A DNA stretch of 24,180 nucleotides from an uncultured Collinsella sp. (GCA_900538305.1 UPXY01000025.1:1-24180); one strand, 5' to 3'. Shown: positions 1 to 7,099, counted from the first letter of the stretch. Made by a program: numbers and translations. Notes: generated by a model from the sequence alone, not told the origin.

Positions 1-13
1 AACGTGACAGTTT

Positions 14-49
14 CCCCTGGCACCGCTGTCACCCCTGGCACCGCTGTCA
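14..49. repeat. Two perfect 18-bp tandem copies near the left edge
   Basis: The unit cccctggcaccgctgtca occurs at 14-31 and again at 32-49 with no mismatch. A gtgacag at 4-10 is the inverse complement of ctgtcac at 25-31 and 44-50, so the stretch can also fold. It lies just past the stop codon of the minus-strand flippase gene, so it could be part of that transcript's 3' end. No T-tract is visible, so I do not call it a terminator. Confidence 0.8.
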
Positions 50-69
50 CGCCCGCGCCCACTTGGCCG

Positions 70-1563
70 CTACGAGAGGAACGGGTTGCGCTCGCGGGCG
101 ATGGCGTGCCGGATGCGGATGTACTCCAACACGAGCAGCACGAGCAGGAGCGTCATCGAAGCAAGGTAGCTCGCCACGGCGCCGGTGAGGCCGATGAGGT
201 TCACCAGCAGCAGCGACGAGAGCGTCACGGCGGCGAACGCTACGAGGTAAAGGCGCATCACGGCGCCCTGACGACGCAGCACGGTGACGATCGCGTACAG
301 GAAGTCGATTGCCGCGATGACGCCGCCCGCCACGACCATAAGATAGCTGAGCAGGCGGAACTGCTCGAAATCCACGCCATACAGAAAACCGGTGAGCGGG
401 ATGCCGATCGTTCCCATGAAGATGCCGACGACGGCTGTCACCACGATGATGATCGCCATCATCGCGAGCAGGATGAGGTCGAAGCGCCGGCGCTTCTTAG
501 GGTTCGCCCAGATACCCGCGAGCCGAACGAGCTGAGGTTTGTAGATGAAGCCGATAATGATCTGGATGCTTTGCGAGGGGAAGTAGAGCGCGTTGAAGTA
601 GAGCTGGTTCTCGTAGGGCAGCGCGCCTTCCATTACGAGCTTCGGCATGGTCTCGATGAGGTTGAAGAGGAAGAGCGCCGCAAAGAGCGGGAAGCATTGG
701 CGGAAGAGGTCGGTGACCTCCTCGAGCCGCCAACGACGCGACTTCTCGGTCTCGAGCAGCGCGAGCGGAACCGTTACGAGCACGAGCGAGGCGGTGGCGG
801 CGATGCCCATGCCCACCGAGGCGATGGCGATGTTGCGCGTCACGAACAGGAGCACCGTGAACACGAGGAACACCGCCGCGGAGCGGAGCGTCTGCGAGAT
901 GCCCGCAAGGTAGAGCTTATCGGCCTGCTGCAGGCGCCCCTCGTACACGTCTGCCGCGCCGTCGACGAGCTTGAAGAGGTACACGCCGAAGCAGATCGTC
1001 GCCATGTAGGGTTGGTAGTCGCGGATCGTGCAGTACAGGATGCCGAGCACGAGCGCCATGGCCGTCGATGCCCAGCGCTGGATCTGATAGGACGAGAACG
1101 CGTGCCCCTCGTCGATATCCGAAACCTGGAAGTTGCGCACGCCGTAGTTTGCGGCGTACATGAGCAGCATGCCTGTGGAGAACGCCATGGAGAACATGCC
1201 TGCCTGCTCCGTGCCGGCGAGCTGCGAGGCCACGATGGAGAGAATCGGCAGCGACATGCCCCAGATCGTCGTGCCGAGCGTGTTCCACACGTAGTCGCGC
1301 CGCGCGCTGTGCGACTCGTATTCCTCTTCCTGCTCGCTGAGCGAACCCTGGTAGATGGCACCGAGCAGGCGGGTCCACCACTGGTTCACGAGACGGGCGA
1401 GGAAGGGCTGGCGCGCGCGACGGGCGCGGATTCCCTGCGCAGACGCCGCCACGGTGCGGCCGGATGGCGCAGATGCGGTGCGACCGCGGCGCTCAGCAAG
1501 CTTGTCGCGCAGGATGTCGATGGGGTTCGAGAGCACGGTGCTCCTATCATGTTCTAGCGTCAT
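70..1563 (-). CDS. Polysaccharide/oligosaccharide flippase-like membrane protein
   Basis: Encodes about 497 residues with a basic soluble N-terminus (about 60 residues), a charged stretch rich in Glu, and then roughly twelve hydrophobic segments to the C-terminus. The segments starting near 'TIWGMSLPILSIVASQLAG' and the overall layout resemble Wzx-type flippases of the MATE-like MOP superfamily, which move lipid-linked sugars across the membrane. No catalytic motif exists for this family, so the call rests on topology and general composition. The ATG at 1563 has no Shine-Dalgarno. A GTG at 1536 follows AGGAG by 4 nt and may be the true start. The substrate cannot be read from the sequence, and no glycosyltransferase neighbours are visible inside the window. 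It is divergent from pckA. Confidence 0.72.
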   Translation of the reverse strand: MTLEHDRSTVLSNPIDILRDKLAERRGRTASAPSGRTVAASAQGIRARRARQPFLARLVNQWWTRLLGAIYQGSLSEQEEEYESHSARRDYVWNTLGTTIWGMSLPILSIVASQLAGTEQAGMFSMAFSTGMLLMYAANYGVRNFQVSDIDEGHAFSSYQIQRWASTAMALVLGILYCTIRDYQPYMATICFGVYLFKLVDGAADVYEGRLQQADKLYLAGISQTLRSAAVFLVFTVLLFVTRNIAIASVGMGIAATASLVLVTVPLALLETEKSRRWRLEEVTDLFRQCFPLFAALFLFNLIETMPKLVMEGALPYENQLYFNALYFPSQSIQIIIGFIYKPQLVRLAGIWANPKKRRRFDLILLAMMAIIIVVTAVVGIFMGTIGIPLTGFLYGVDFEQFRLLSYLMVVAGGVIAAIDFLYAIVTVLRRQGAVMRLYLVAFAAVTLSSLLLVNLIGLTGAVASYLASMTLLLVLLVLEYIRIRHAIARERNPFLS

Positions 1564-1590
1564 TCCATGGTCTCGGTGCCATGGCGTTCC

Positions 1591-1634
1591 TTGCGAACGT
1601 TCATTATAATCAGTTCCAGTTGCGAAATTGCGAA
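1591..1634. promoter_or_regulatory. Divergent promoter region with palindromic -10 and three TTGCGAA repeats
   Basis: ATTATAAT at 1603-1610 is a perfect palindrome containing TATAAT on both strands, between the minus-strand flippase and plus-strand pckA. TTGCGAA occurs three times: 1591-1597, 1620-1626 and 1628-1634. Neither strand has a good -35 at the right distance, so an activator-dependent or divergently shared promoter is plausible. The repeats could be binding sites; no known regulator is recognised. Confidence 0.45.
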
Positions 1635-1732
1635 CATGCCGTGTCGGCGGCTACGTTCGAACATGGGTTGTAATCGAGGGCGCGGCTTTATCGCTCGAGG
1701 CCCGCGCTCGCGTACAGAAAGGTGTGGAGCGC

Positions 1733-3319
1733 ATGATCGAGACCATACTTTTGGAGAACGGTATCAACTGCGATATCGACCGCGTGCACGTGGATTGGTG
1801 CCCAGCGAAGCTCATCGAGCATTCCGTGTCGCACCACGAGGCGTACCTGGCCTCGACGGGATCGCTTTCCGTTTCGACCGGTGCCTTCACCGGCCGTAGC
1901 CCCGAGAACCGCTACATCGTGGACGCCGGCGAGGCCGATGAGCAGGTGAATTGGAATAGCAAGACGAACAAGCCGGTTGACGAGGAGACGTACAAGCGCG
2001 TGCGCAAGAACGTGACGCGTTACATGTCGCAGCGCCGCCACCTGTTCGTGGTCCGCGGTTTCGCGGGCGCAGACCGCCAGTACGCCCGTAAGGTCATGGT
2101 CGTCTGCGAGCGCGCGCACCAGGCGCTCTTCATTCAGAACATGCTCGTGCGTCCCACGAAGGACGAGCTCGACATGTTCGGCCGTCCGGACATCACCGTG
2201 TTCGCGGCGCCCACCTACGTGTGCTCGCGCGATCGCGACGGCCTCGAGCCCGCGGCGGTCATCCTCGATATGAACCGCAAGCAGATTGTCGTCGCCGGCA
2301 CCGGCTACTGCGGCGAGATCAAGAAGGCCATCTTCACGATGATGAACTACCTCCTGCCGCTTGAGGACGGCGTGCTGCCCATGCACTGCAGCGCCAACGT
2401 CGACCCCGCCACCGGCAAGACGTGCATCCTCTTCGGCCTTTCCGGCACCGGCAAGACGACGCTTTCCGCCGACCCCGCGCGCCTGCTCATCGGCGACGAC
2501 GAGCACGGCTGGAGCCCGCGTGGCGTCTTCAACATCGAGGGCGGCTGCTATGCGAAGACCATCGACCTCACGCGCGAGCGCGAGCCAGACATCTTCGATG
2601 CCATCCGCTTTGGCAGCGTGAGCGAGAACGTCAAGCTCGACCGCAAGACGCGCGCCGCCGTGTATTCCGATAGCTCCATCACCGAGAACGGCCGCGCCGC
2701 CTACCCGCTCGAGCACATCGAGCGCGTGGTGGAGTCCGGCACCGGTGAGGTTCCGAGCGTGGTGCTCTTCCTCACCGCCGACGCCTACGGCGTGCTCCCG
2801 CCCATCTCGCGCCTCTCGCGCGAGCAGGCCATGTTCCACTTCCTCACGGGCTACACCGCGAAGGTCGCCGGCACCGAGCTTGGCGTCAAGGAGCCGCAGC
2901 CCACGTTCTCGGCGCTCTTCGGCGAGCCGTTCATGCCGCTCGACCACATGGCCTACGCTTATCTGCTGGGCGAGAAGATCACGCAGAACGACACCCATGT
3001 CTACCTGGTAAACACCGGTTGGACGGGTGGTCCGTACGGCATCGGCCACCGCATCGCGCTCTATCATACGCGCGCGCTCGTGAAGGCAGCGCAGGACGGT
3101 TCGCTCGATATCGCGGGCTACGTGCACAACGACGTGTTCGACGTCGAGGTTCCGCGTGACTGCCCCGGCGTCCCGCGTGAGCTGCTCGACCCGCGCGGCA
3201 CGTGGGAGGATCCGGAGGCCTACGACAAGGCCGCGGCCGAGCTCGCCGCCAAGTTCAGGGAGAACTTCGAGAAGCGCTATCCCGGTGTCGATCTTAAGAG
3301 CATGACCCGCGAGCGCTAA
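1733..3319 (+). CDS. pckA: Phosphoenolpyruvate carboxykinase (ATP)
   Basis: 528 residues, the usual length of ATP-dependent PEP carboxykinase (EC 4.1.1.49), which interconverts oxaloacetate plus ATP with PEP, CO2 and ADP in the cytoplasm. Visible family features are the 'STGAFTGRSPENRYIV' oxaloacetate-binding segment near residue 50, the kinase-1 P-loop 'GLSGTGKT' near 235-242, 'LIGDDEHGW' just after it, and 'NTGWTGGPYG' near the C-terminal third. The frame is open upstream to 1628, but conserved sequence begins at the ATG at 1733, preceded by AAAGG and GGAG. In anaerobic gut bacteria this enzyme often runs in the carboxylating direction as part of fermentation; that is inference here. A strong hairpin terminator follows at 3365, so the gene looks monocistronic. 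The leader from the -10 at 1605 would be about 115 nt. Confidence 0.97.
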   Translation: MIETILLENGINCDIDRVHVDWCPAKLIEHSVSHHEAYLASTGSLSVSTGAFTGRSPENRYIVDAGEADEQVNWNSKTNKPVDEETYKRVRKNVTRYMSQRRHLFVVRGFAGADRQYARKVMVVCERAHQALFIQNMLVRPTKDELDMFGRPDITVFAAPTYVCSRDRDGLEPAAVILDMNRKQIVVAGTGYCGEIKKAIFTMMNYLLPLEDGVLPMHCSANVDPATGKTCILFGLSGTGKTTLSADPARLLIGDDEHGWSPRGVFNIEGGCYAKTIDLTREREPDIFDAIRFGSVSENVKLDRKTRAAVYSDSSITENGRAAYPLEHIERVVESGTGEVPSVVLFLTADAYGVLPPISRLSREQAMFHFLTGYTAKVAGTELGVKEPQPTFSALFGEPFMPLDHMAYAYLLGEKITQNDTHVYLVNTGWTGGPYGIGHRIALYHTRALVKAAQDGSLDIAGYVHNDVFDVEVPRDCPGVPRELLDPRGTWEDPEAYDKAAAELAAKFRENFEKRYPGVDLKSMTRER

Positions 3320-3364
3320 TGGGTTCGTTGGAACGGGTTCGTTCCGCTCCCTTTTGGGTTGATT

Positions 3365-3402
3365 GGGGCGGTGGCCGTTGATGGTCGCCGCCCCCATTTC
3401 TT
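3365..3402 (+). terminator. Intrinsic terminator of pckA
   Basis: A 12-bp stem (3365-3376 with 3383-3394, two G-T wobbles) closes a 6-nt loop and is followed by CATTTCTT. It begins 45 nt after the pckA stop codon. Confidence 0.8.
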
Positions 3403-3416
3403 ATCACGTTATTCTT

Positions 3417-3445
3417 TTGACGCGGCGTCGCCCCGTCGCTATGAT
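3417..3445 (+). promoter_or_regulatory. Near-consensus sigma70-type promoter
   Basis: TTGACG at 3417-3422 and TATGAT at 3440-3445 are separated by exactly 17 nt, five of six matches in each box. Transcription should start near 3452. It sits right after the pckA terminator and drives the short RNA at 3452-3545 and, on readthrough, the B3/B4 gene. Confidence 0.75.
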
Positions 3446-3451
3446 GAACTC

Positions 3452-3545
3452 AATAGTGGCTCCATCCCCGGGTGGGGCAGCGCGAACGCGTGCGTGCCAG
3501 CGTCGTAGGGCGAAGAAGACGGCTGGCGGCGCGCGTTTTTTGTTT
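3452..3545 (+). ncRNA. Candidate small RNA or transcription attenuator (~90 nt)
   Basis: This is the expected transcript between the promoter at 3417-3445 and the T-tract at 3536-3541. It would contain a first hairpin (3459-3465 with 3472-3478) and a second, very strong one ending in T6. There is no plausible start codon with a ribosome site inside. The downstream B3/B4 gene begins at 3580 with its own ribosome site after the T-tract, so the element could be an independent small RNA or a leader that stops transcription unless an unknown signal prevents the second hairpin. I checked by eye for T-box, SRP, fluoride, ZTP and c-di-GMP signatures and recognise none. Confidence 0.5.
3489..3545 (+). 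terminator. Strong intrinsic terminator inside the leader of the B3/B4 gene
   Basis: The stem pairs 3489-3494 with 3530-3535, 3495-3501 with 3522-3528 and 3502-3504 with 3518-3520. That gives 16 pairs with single-G bulges at 3521 and 3529 and a 13-nt loop at 3505-3517. TTTTTT at 3536-3541 and a further TTT at 3543-3545 follow directly. Confidence 0.8.
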
Positions 3546-3579
3546 ATGATTGATATTAGGCGATAGAAAGGCGGCTGGC

Positions 3580-4308
3580 ATGAAGAGGTTTGTGACCGAG
3601 GCGTCGTTTTGGGAGCTGTTTCCGCAGGCAGCGATTGGTATCGTGGTCGCGGAGGGCATGAAGTCCGCAGCCGAGGTCTCCACCGAAGACGCTGCCGAGA
3701 TCGAGCACCTGCTTGACCGGGCGAACATCCTCGCCGAGCGGCACCTCACGAGCGATACCATTTCCGAGAACGCTCCCGTGAAGGCATGGCGCGAGGCGTA
3801 CCGCGCGTTCAAGACGAAGAAGGGTGCGCGCTGCTCGATCGAGAACCTGCTGAAGCGCGTGCTCAAGGGCAATCCCGTGGGGCACATCACGCCCGCGGTC
3901 GACATCTACAACGCCATCTCGCTCAAGTACGCGCTGCCCGTGGGCGGGGAGGACATCGATGCGTTCGAGGGCGACCTGCGCCTGGGTATCACCGAGGGCG
4001 GGGATGCGTTCCTTCCGCTCGGCGAGAACGAGCATGAAGACCCGACGCTGCCCGGCGAGCTGTGCTACTGCGACGATGCTGGCGCGGTGTGCCGCTGCTG
4101 GAATTGGCGCGATGGCGTTCGTACGGCGCTCGCGGACGACTCGAAGAACGCCTTCTTGATCATCGAGTGCGTTGAGCCAGAGCGCGTGGAAGACTGCCAG
4201 GCGGCAATCGATGAGCTTGCGGAGCTTGTGGAGCGCTACCTCGGTGCCACCATCAAGGCCAAGGAGCTCATCACGTCCGAGCACCGCGAGGCCGTCATCG
4301 CCGAGTGA
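3580..4308 (+). CDS. Solo B3/B4 (tRNA-binding-like) domain protein
   Basis: 242 residues resembling the stand-alone B3/B4 domain proteins (COG3382 type), related to the editing module of phenylalanyl-tRNA synthetase beta subunit. Features seen are a conserved central part with 'NPVGHITPAVDIYNAISLKYALPVGGEDID', then 'DLRLGITEGGDAFLPLG' and 'PGELCYCDDAGAVCRCWNWRDG'. The same order is seen in the family. Family members are suspected to bind or edit mischarged tRNA or free amino-acid adducts, but most have no proven function. The start at 3580 is supported by AAAGG at 3567-3571. An in-frame ATG at 3550 lies only 5 nt after the T-tract and has no ribosome site. The gene sits behind the promoter plus terminator element described above. 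It is followed after 50 nt by an MGMT-family gene, probably in the same transcript. Confidence 0.82.
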   Translation: MKRFVTEASFWELFPQAAIGIVVAEGMKSAAEVSTEDAAEIEHLLDRANILAERHLTSDTISENAPVKAWREAYRAFKTKKGARCSIENLLKRVLKGNPVGHITPAVDIYNAISLKYALPVGGEDIDAFEGDLRLGITEGGDAFLPLGENEHEDPTLPGELCYCDDAGAVCRCWNWRDGVRTALADDSKNAFLIIECVEPERVEDCQAAIDELAELVERYLGATIKAKELITSEHREAVIAE

Positions 4309-4358
4309 TAATCTGAGCCTAGGACGTAGATGGCAACCATGCAAGCAGGAGAACGTCG

Positions 4359-4691
4359 ATGAAGCAAGATGCATCGCGTGACGGATTCTTCGAGCGCGTG
4401 TATGAGGTCGTTGAGCAGATTCCGGAAGGGATGGTCGCGACGTATGGCCAGGTGGCAAAGCTCGTGGGCGAGCCCCGGAAGGCGCGCTACGTGGGATTCG
4501 CGCTCCATGTGAACCCGCGGCCCGGCGAGATCCCCTGCCATCGCGTGGTCTTTGCGGATGGGCGCATCTGCGAAGGCTTCGCGTTCGGCGGGGCGGGCGT
4601 GCAGCGTCGCCTACTCGAGGACGAAGGCGTCTCGTTTCGCGACGAGGATCACGTGGATCTGGGCATCTGCCGCTGGCCTGCCGGGATGTAA
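4359..4691 (+). CDS. MGMT-family cysteine alkyltransferase (single C-terminal domain)
   Basis: 110 residues forming only the DNA-binding and active-site domain of O6-alkylguanine-DNA alkyltransferases. The helix-turn-helix 'GMVATYGQVAKLVGEPRKARYVGFAL' is followed by 'IPCHRVV', with the acceptor cysteine at residue 60. Alkyltransferase-like proteins (ATL) usually have Trp in place of this Cys and flag lesions for excision repair. Here the Cys is retained, so suicidal alkyl transfer is possible, although the N-terminal domain of Ogt/Ada is absent. The ribosome site AGGAGA is at 4347-4352, 6 nt before the ATG. Likely role: repair of O-alkylated guanine in the cytoplasm. The short MGMT family is common in gut anaerobes. 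Confidence 0.88.
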   Translation: MKQDASRDGFFERVYEVVEQIPEGMVATYGQVAKLVGEPRKARYVGFALHVNPRPGEIPCHRVVFADGRICEGFAFGGAGVQRRLLEDEGVSFRDEDHVDLGICRWPAGM

Positions 4692-4729
4692 AAAGTCACT
4701 GGGGTTATTTTACCTTTGGGGGAGAGATT

Positions 4730-4948
4730 ATGGCGAATGTAGCGTTTTGCACCTGCACCGACAAGGCGTGTCCGAACAATCCATGCAACCATAATTCCGG
4801 CTGCACGCCGTGCATCGCGAAGTGCTTGAAGCAGCACGAGATTCCCACCTGCTTCTTCAAGGACATCTCGCTCGACCTCAAGCCGGGAGATGAGCAGGAT
4901 TGGACATACCGCGGCTTCGCCGAGCATGTCCGCGCGCATCTGTCTTGA
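4730..4948 (+). CDS. Small cysteine-rich protein (DUF6485-like)
   Basis: 72 residues with seven cysteines in the first 41 positions: 'CTC', 'CPNNPC', 'CTPCIAKC' and 'PTCFF'. The spacing suggests a small metal- or cluster-binding fold. The ordering C-x-C, C-x4-C, C-x2-C and the 'LKQHEIPTCFF' segment resemble the DUF6485 family of small anaerobe proteins, which has no known function. The N-terminus follows a strong GGGGGAGAG ribosome site at 4719-4727, only 38 nt after the MGMT stop codon. It is probably cotranscribed with the B3/B4 and MGMT genes. No signal peptide is seen, so it is expected in the cytoplasm. The family name is from memory and moderate in certainty; that it is a real gene is well supported. 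Confidence 0.75.
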   Translation: MANVAFCTCTDKACPNNPCNHNSGCTPCIAKCLKQHEIPTCFFKDISLDLKPGDEQDWTYRGFAEHVRAHLS

Positions 4949-4960
4949 TGAAGGTGAAAG

Positions 4961-5046
4961 TACCCCAGCGGCTGTTTTGCATCATGTTGAAAAAGACGCG
5001 TAGAAAAAAAGCATCTTCAGATGCGGGGCAAAACGTCGTTGGGGTA
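4961..5046. repeat. Imperfect long inverted repeat between convergent genes
   Basis: The segment 4961-4980 is nearly the reverse complement of 5028-5046, with about 17 of 19-20 positions matching and one indel. It lies between the convergent small Cys-rich gene (+) and the HAD phosphatase (-). The smaller hairpin at 5011-5024 sits inside it. A looser relative of its inner part (a tract of Gs, GAAAAA, AGC, TTC and TGCGG in the same order) is seen at 15430-15470, so it may belong to an intergenic repeat family. Confidence 0.6.
5004..5024 (-). terminator. Intrinsic terminator for the minus-strand HAD phosphatase
   Basis: Read on the minus strand, GCATC-TGAA-GATGC (5024 down to 5011) is followed at once by seven Ts (5010 down to 5004). 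It begins about 30 nt after the HAD stop codon. The stem is short but the T-tract is perfect. Confidence 0.65.
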
Positions 5047-5054
5047 AAGCAGCG

Positions 5055-5888
5055 CTATCTCGGTTCGAGTACGCGCTCCACGAGTTCGGGGAAGGCGCCG
5101 TCCCAACCGGTGGTCTCGAGCACAAGGTCGCAAGAGGGGCGCACGTCGTCCGAGACGTTCGCTACGCCCACGCCCAGCCCGGCAGCTTGAATCATCTCGA
5201 GGTCGTTTGCCGCGTCGCCCACGCCGATGGTCTCGGCAACGGGGATGCCCAGAAGCCCCGCGAGATGAACGAGCCCCGTCCCCTTGTCCACACCCGCGGG
5301 AACGAACTCGACATAGCGATTCGAGGAGTATGTGATAGCGACCTTCTCGGGGTCGAGGGTGGGCGCAAGCTCTTCGCCTATCCGATGGCAGCGTTTGAAA
5401 TCGACATCCATGAAGAGGATCTTCATAGGCTCGTCATCACCGATGAAATCATCGAGGCTGCTTACCGAATCGTCGAGCTCGATGCATCCCGGGAAACCCT
5501 TCAGATACTCCTGCTCTTCCGGTGGGAGGAACTGCACATAGGTCTCTCCGCTCGTGGTATAGAGGTGCAGCGCTTGGCGATGCGTAACGCCCCACGCGTA
5601 GAGACGCTCGATCGAGGCACGGTCCCCGGTGGTCGTGAGCAGCGGTTCCGGATCGCCGTAGCGATTGATGAACGCGCCGTTGTACGAGATGACGTAGGTG
5701 CCCTCCATGAGCGACTGGTCGATATCGGTGAAATTGTCCATGATCGATTGGTAGGGCCTGCCGGAACTCGGCACAAAGAGCACGCCGAGCTCGCGCATGC
5801 GCGCAAGCGCCTGCAGATTCGGTGCGGGAATCTGGTGCCGATGGTCGAGGAACGTTTCATCCATATCCGATGCAACGACCTTGTACAT
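5055..5888 (-). CDS. Cof-type HAD-IIB family phosphatase
   Basis: 277 residues with the full set of HAD motifs. Motif I is 'DMDETFLD' at residues 8-15, with the nucleophile Asp8 and acid/base Asp10; Glu replaces the more usual Gly. Motif II 'VPSSGRP' lies near 39-45, a conserved Lys in 'GVDKGTG' serves as motif III, and motif IV 'GVGDAANDLEMI' is near 222. The large cap inserted between motifs II and III makes it class IIB (Cof/YidA type). These enzymes hydrolyse sugar phosphates or nucleotide cofactors with broad specificity, and the substrate cannot be read here. The start ATG at 5888 is preceded by AGAGG with suitable spacing. It lies downstream of trpS, separated by a very large hairpin, so it may be cotranscribed with it or not. 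A terminator follows at 5024-5004. Confidence 0.92.
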   Translation of the reverse strand: MYKVVASDMDETFLDHRHQIPAPNLQALARMRELGVLFVPSSGRPYQSIMDNFTDIDQSLMEGTYVISYNGAFINRYGDPEPLLTTTGDRASIERLYAWGVTHRQALHLYTTSGETYVQFLPPEEQEYLKGFPGCIELDDSVSSLDDFIGDDEPMKILFMDVDFKRCHRIGEELAPTLDPEKVAITYSSNRYVEFVPAGVDKGTGLVHLAGLLGIPVAETIGVGDAANDLEMIQAAGLGVGVANVSDDVRPSCDLVLETTGWDGAFPELVERVLEPR

Positions 5889-5930
5889 CTTTCAACCTCT
5901 TACTTTCTTGGCGTAGTACGTCTCGTTCGC

Positions 5931-6038
5931 CCCCGTCTCCTGCCGCCCGCCGGGCATTTCCTCCACCACGAGTTCCGCAGCGAGCGAGGACTGTCTGAAG
6001 TGGGGGAGGATATGCCCGGCGGGCGGCAGGAGACGGGG
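5931..6038. repeat. 108-bp giant hairpin with perfect 27-bp arms
   Basis: Positions 5931-5957 and 6012-6038 are exact reverse complements (27 of 27). Pairing continues inward after one mismatch: 5959-5964 with 6005-6010, a second mismatch, then 5966-5969 with 6000-6003. The arms are therefore 39 nt with 37 matches around a 30-nt loop. It fills most of the gap between trpS and the HAD gene. There is no T-tract on either side and no clear target-site duplication. It looks like a palindromic intergenic element (REP- or MITE-like), not an ordinary terminator. Confidence 0.85.
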
Positions 6039-6049
6039 ACGGGGAGTCG

Positions 6050-7099
6050 CTAGTACACCATTCCCATGGCTTCGCGCACCTCGGCAAGCGTGGCCTCGGC
6101 GATCTCGTTTGCGCGGCGGTTGCCCTCGTGCAGCACGTCCTTCACATACTCCAGGTCGTTCTCGAACTGGTGCCGGCGTTCGCGGATGGGCTCGAAGTAG
6201 CTGTTCACAGCCTCGGTCACGTACTTCTTGAGCGCGCCTGATCCACCCATGCCGATCTCTTCGGCAATCTCCACCTCGGTGCGGCCGGTGCAGATGGCAG
6301 CCGTCGAGAGTAGGCCGGAGACGCCGGGGCGATGCTCGGGGTCGAAGGTGATCATGCGCTCGGAGTCGGTCTGGCTCTTCTTGATGCGCTTCGCTGTTTC
6401 TTCCGGCGTCATGGAGATCGAGATGGCGTTGCCATAGCTCTTGCTCATCTTACGGCCGTCGAGTCCGGGCAGCAGCGGCGTCGAGGAAAGCAGGGCATCG
6501 ACCTCGGGGAACACGTGGCCGTAGCGGTTGTTGAACTTGCGCGCGATAAGGCGCGTGAGCTCGATGTGCGGCAGCTGATCGCGTCCCACGGGCACGACGT
6601 TGCCCTTGCAGAAGAGGATGTCGCACGCCTGGTGCACGGGGTAGGTGAGGAGAAGCCCCGTGAGCTCGTGGCCGCTCGCTTCCATCTCCGCTTTGACCGT
6701 GGGGTTGCGCTGCAGCTCCGCTTCGCTCACGAGCGAGAGGAACGGCAGCATGAGCTGGTTTGCGGCAGGCACGGCAGAATGCGCGTAAATCATGGTCTTC
6801 GCAGGGTCGATGCCGCAGGCGAGGTAGTCCATGACCATGTTGTACACGTTGTCCTGGATATGCTCGGTTGTGTCGCGGTCTGTGATGACCTGGTAGTCCG
6901 CGATGAGCACGTTCGTCTTCACGCCCATGTTCTGCAGCTCGACGCGCCCTTTGAGCGTGCCGAAATAGTGTCCCAGGTGCAGGCGACCCGTAGGACGGTC
7001 GCCGGTGAGCATCGTGTATGCTTCCGGATGCACGGCAAGATCGGCGCTGATCTGGTTGCTGCGCTCGAGCGCGGTCTCATAGCTGCGGACGTTCGGCAT
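6050..7099 (-). CDS. trpS: Tryptophanyl-tRNA synthetase
   Basis: 349 residues, normal for bacterial TrpRS (EC 6.1.1.2), a class Ic synthetase that charges tRNA-Trp. The signature 'RLHLGHYFG' (HIGH motif, residues 41-44) and 'GRKMSKSYGN' (KMSKS near 217-221) are intact. 'GDRPTGRLHLGH' and 'VGRDQLPHIELTR' are typical TrpRS segments. The N-terminus has about 28 extra residues before 'YTMLTGDRPTG'. The start is supported by AGGTGA just upstream of the ATG at 7099. The 120 nt upstream contains no T-box that I can recognise. It lies between a WecA/TagO-like gene upstream and the HAD gene downstream, all on the minus strand, with unrelated functions. Confidence 0.97.
   Translation of the reverse strand: MPNVRSYETALERSNQISADLAVHPEAYTMLTGDRPTGRLHLGHYFGTLKGRVELQNMGVKTNVLIADYQVITDRDTTEHIQDNVYNMVMDYLACGIDPAKTMIYAHSAVPAANQLMLPFLSLVSEAELQRNPTVKAEMEASGHELTGLLLTYPVHQACDILFCKGNVVPVGRDQLPHIELTRLIARKFNNRYGHVFPEVDALLSSTPLLPGLDGRKMSKSYGNAISISMTPEETAKRIKKSQTDSERMITFDPEHRPGVSGLLSTAAICTGRTEVEIAEEIGMGGSGALKKYVTEAVNSYFEPIRERRHQFENDLEYVKDVLHEGNRRANEIAEATLAEVREAMGMVY

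Noticed and set aside
4..1557. 517-codon plus-strand frame over the flippase gene
   Set aside because: His/Arg/Glu-rich translation with no fold-like pattern; the opposite strand gives clear membrane helices.
1688..3397. 569-codon open frame on the minus strand over pckA
   Set aside because: Antisense shadow of a GC-rich gene; its translation is low-complexity (Arg, Glu, Ala, Val, His) and pckA matches its family over the full length.
3452..3545. SRP (4.5S) RNA for the ~90-nt transcript
   Set aside because: The conserved GGTCAGG...GGAAG...AGCAGCC apical motif is absent.
5931..6038. The large palindrome as an ordinary intrinsic terminator of trpS
   Set aside because: No run of Ts follows the stem on either strand, and the stem is far longer than needed.
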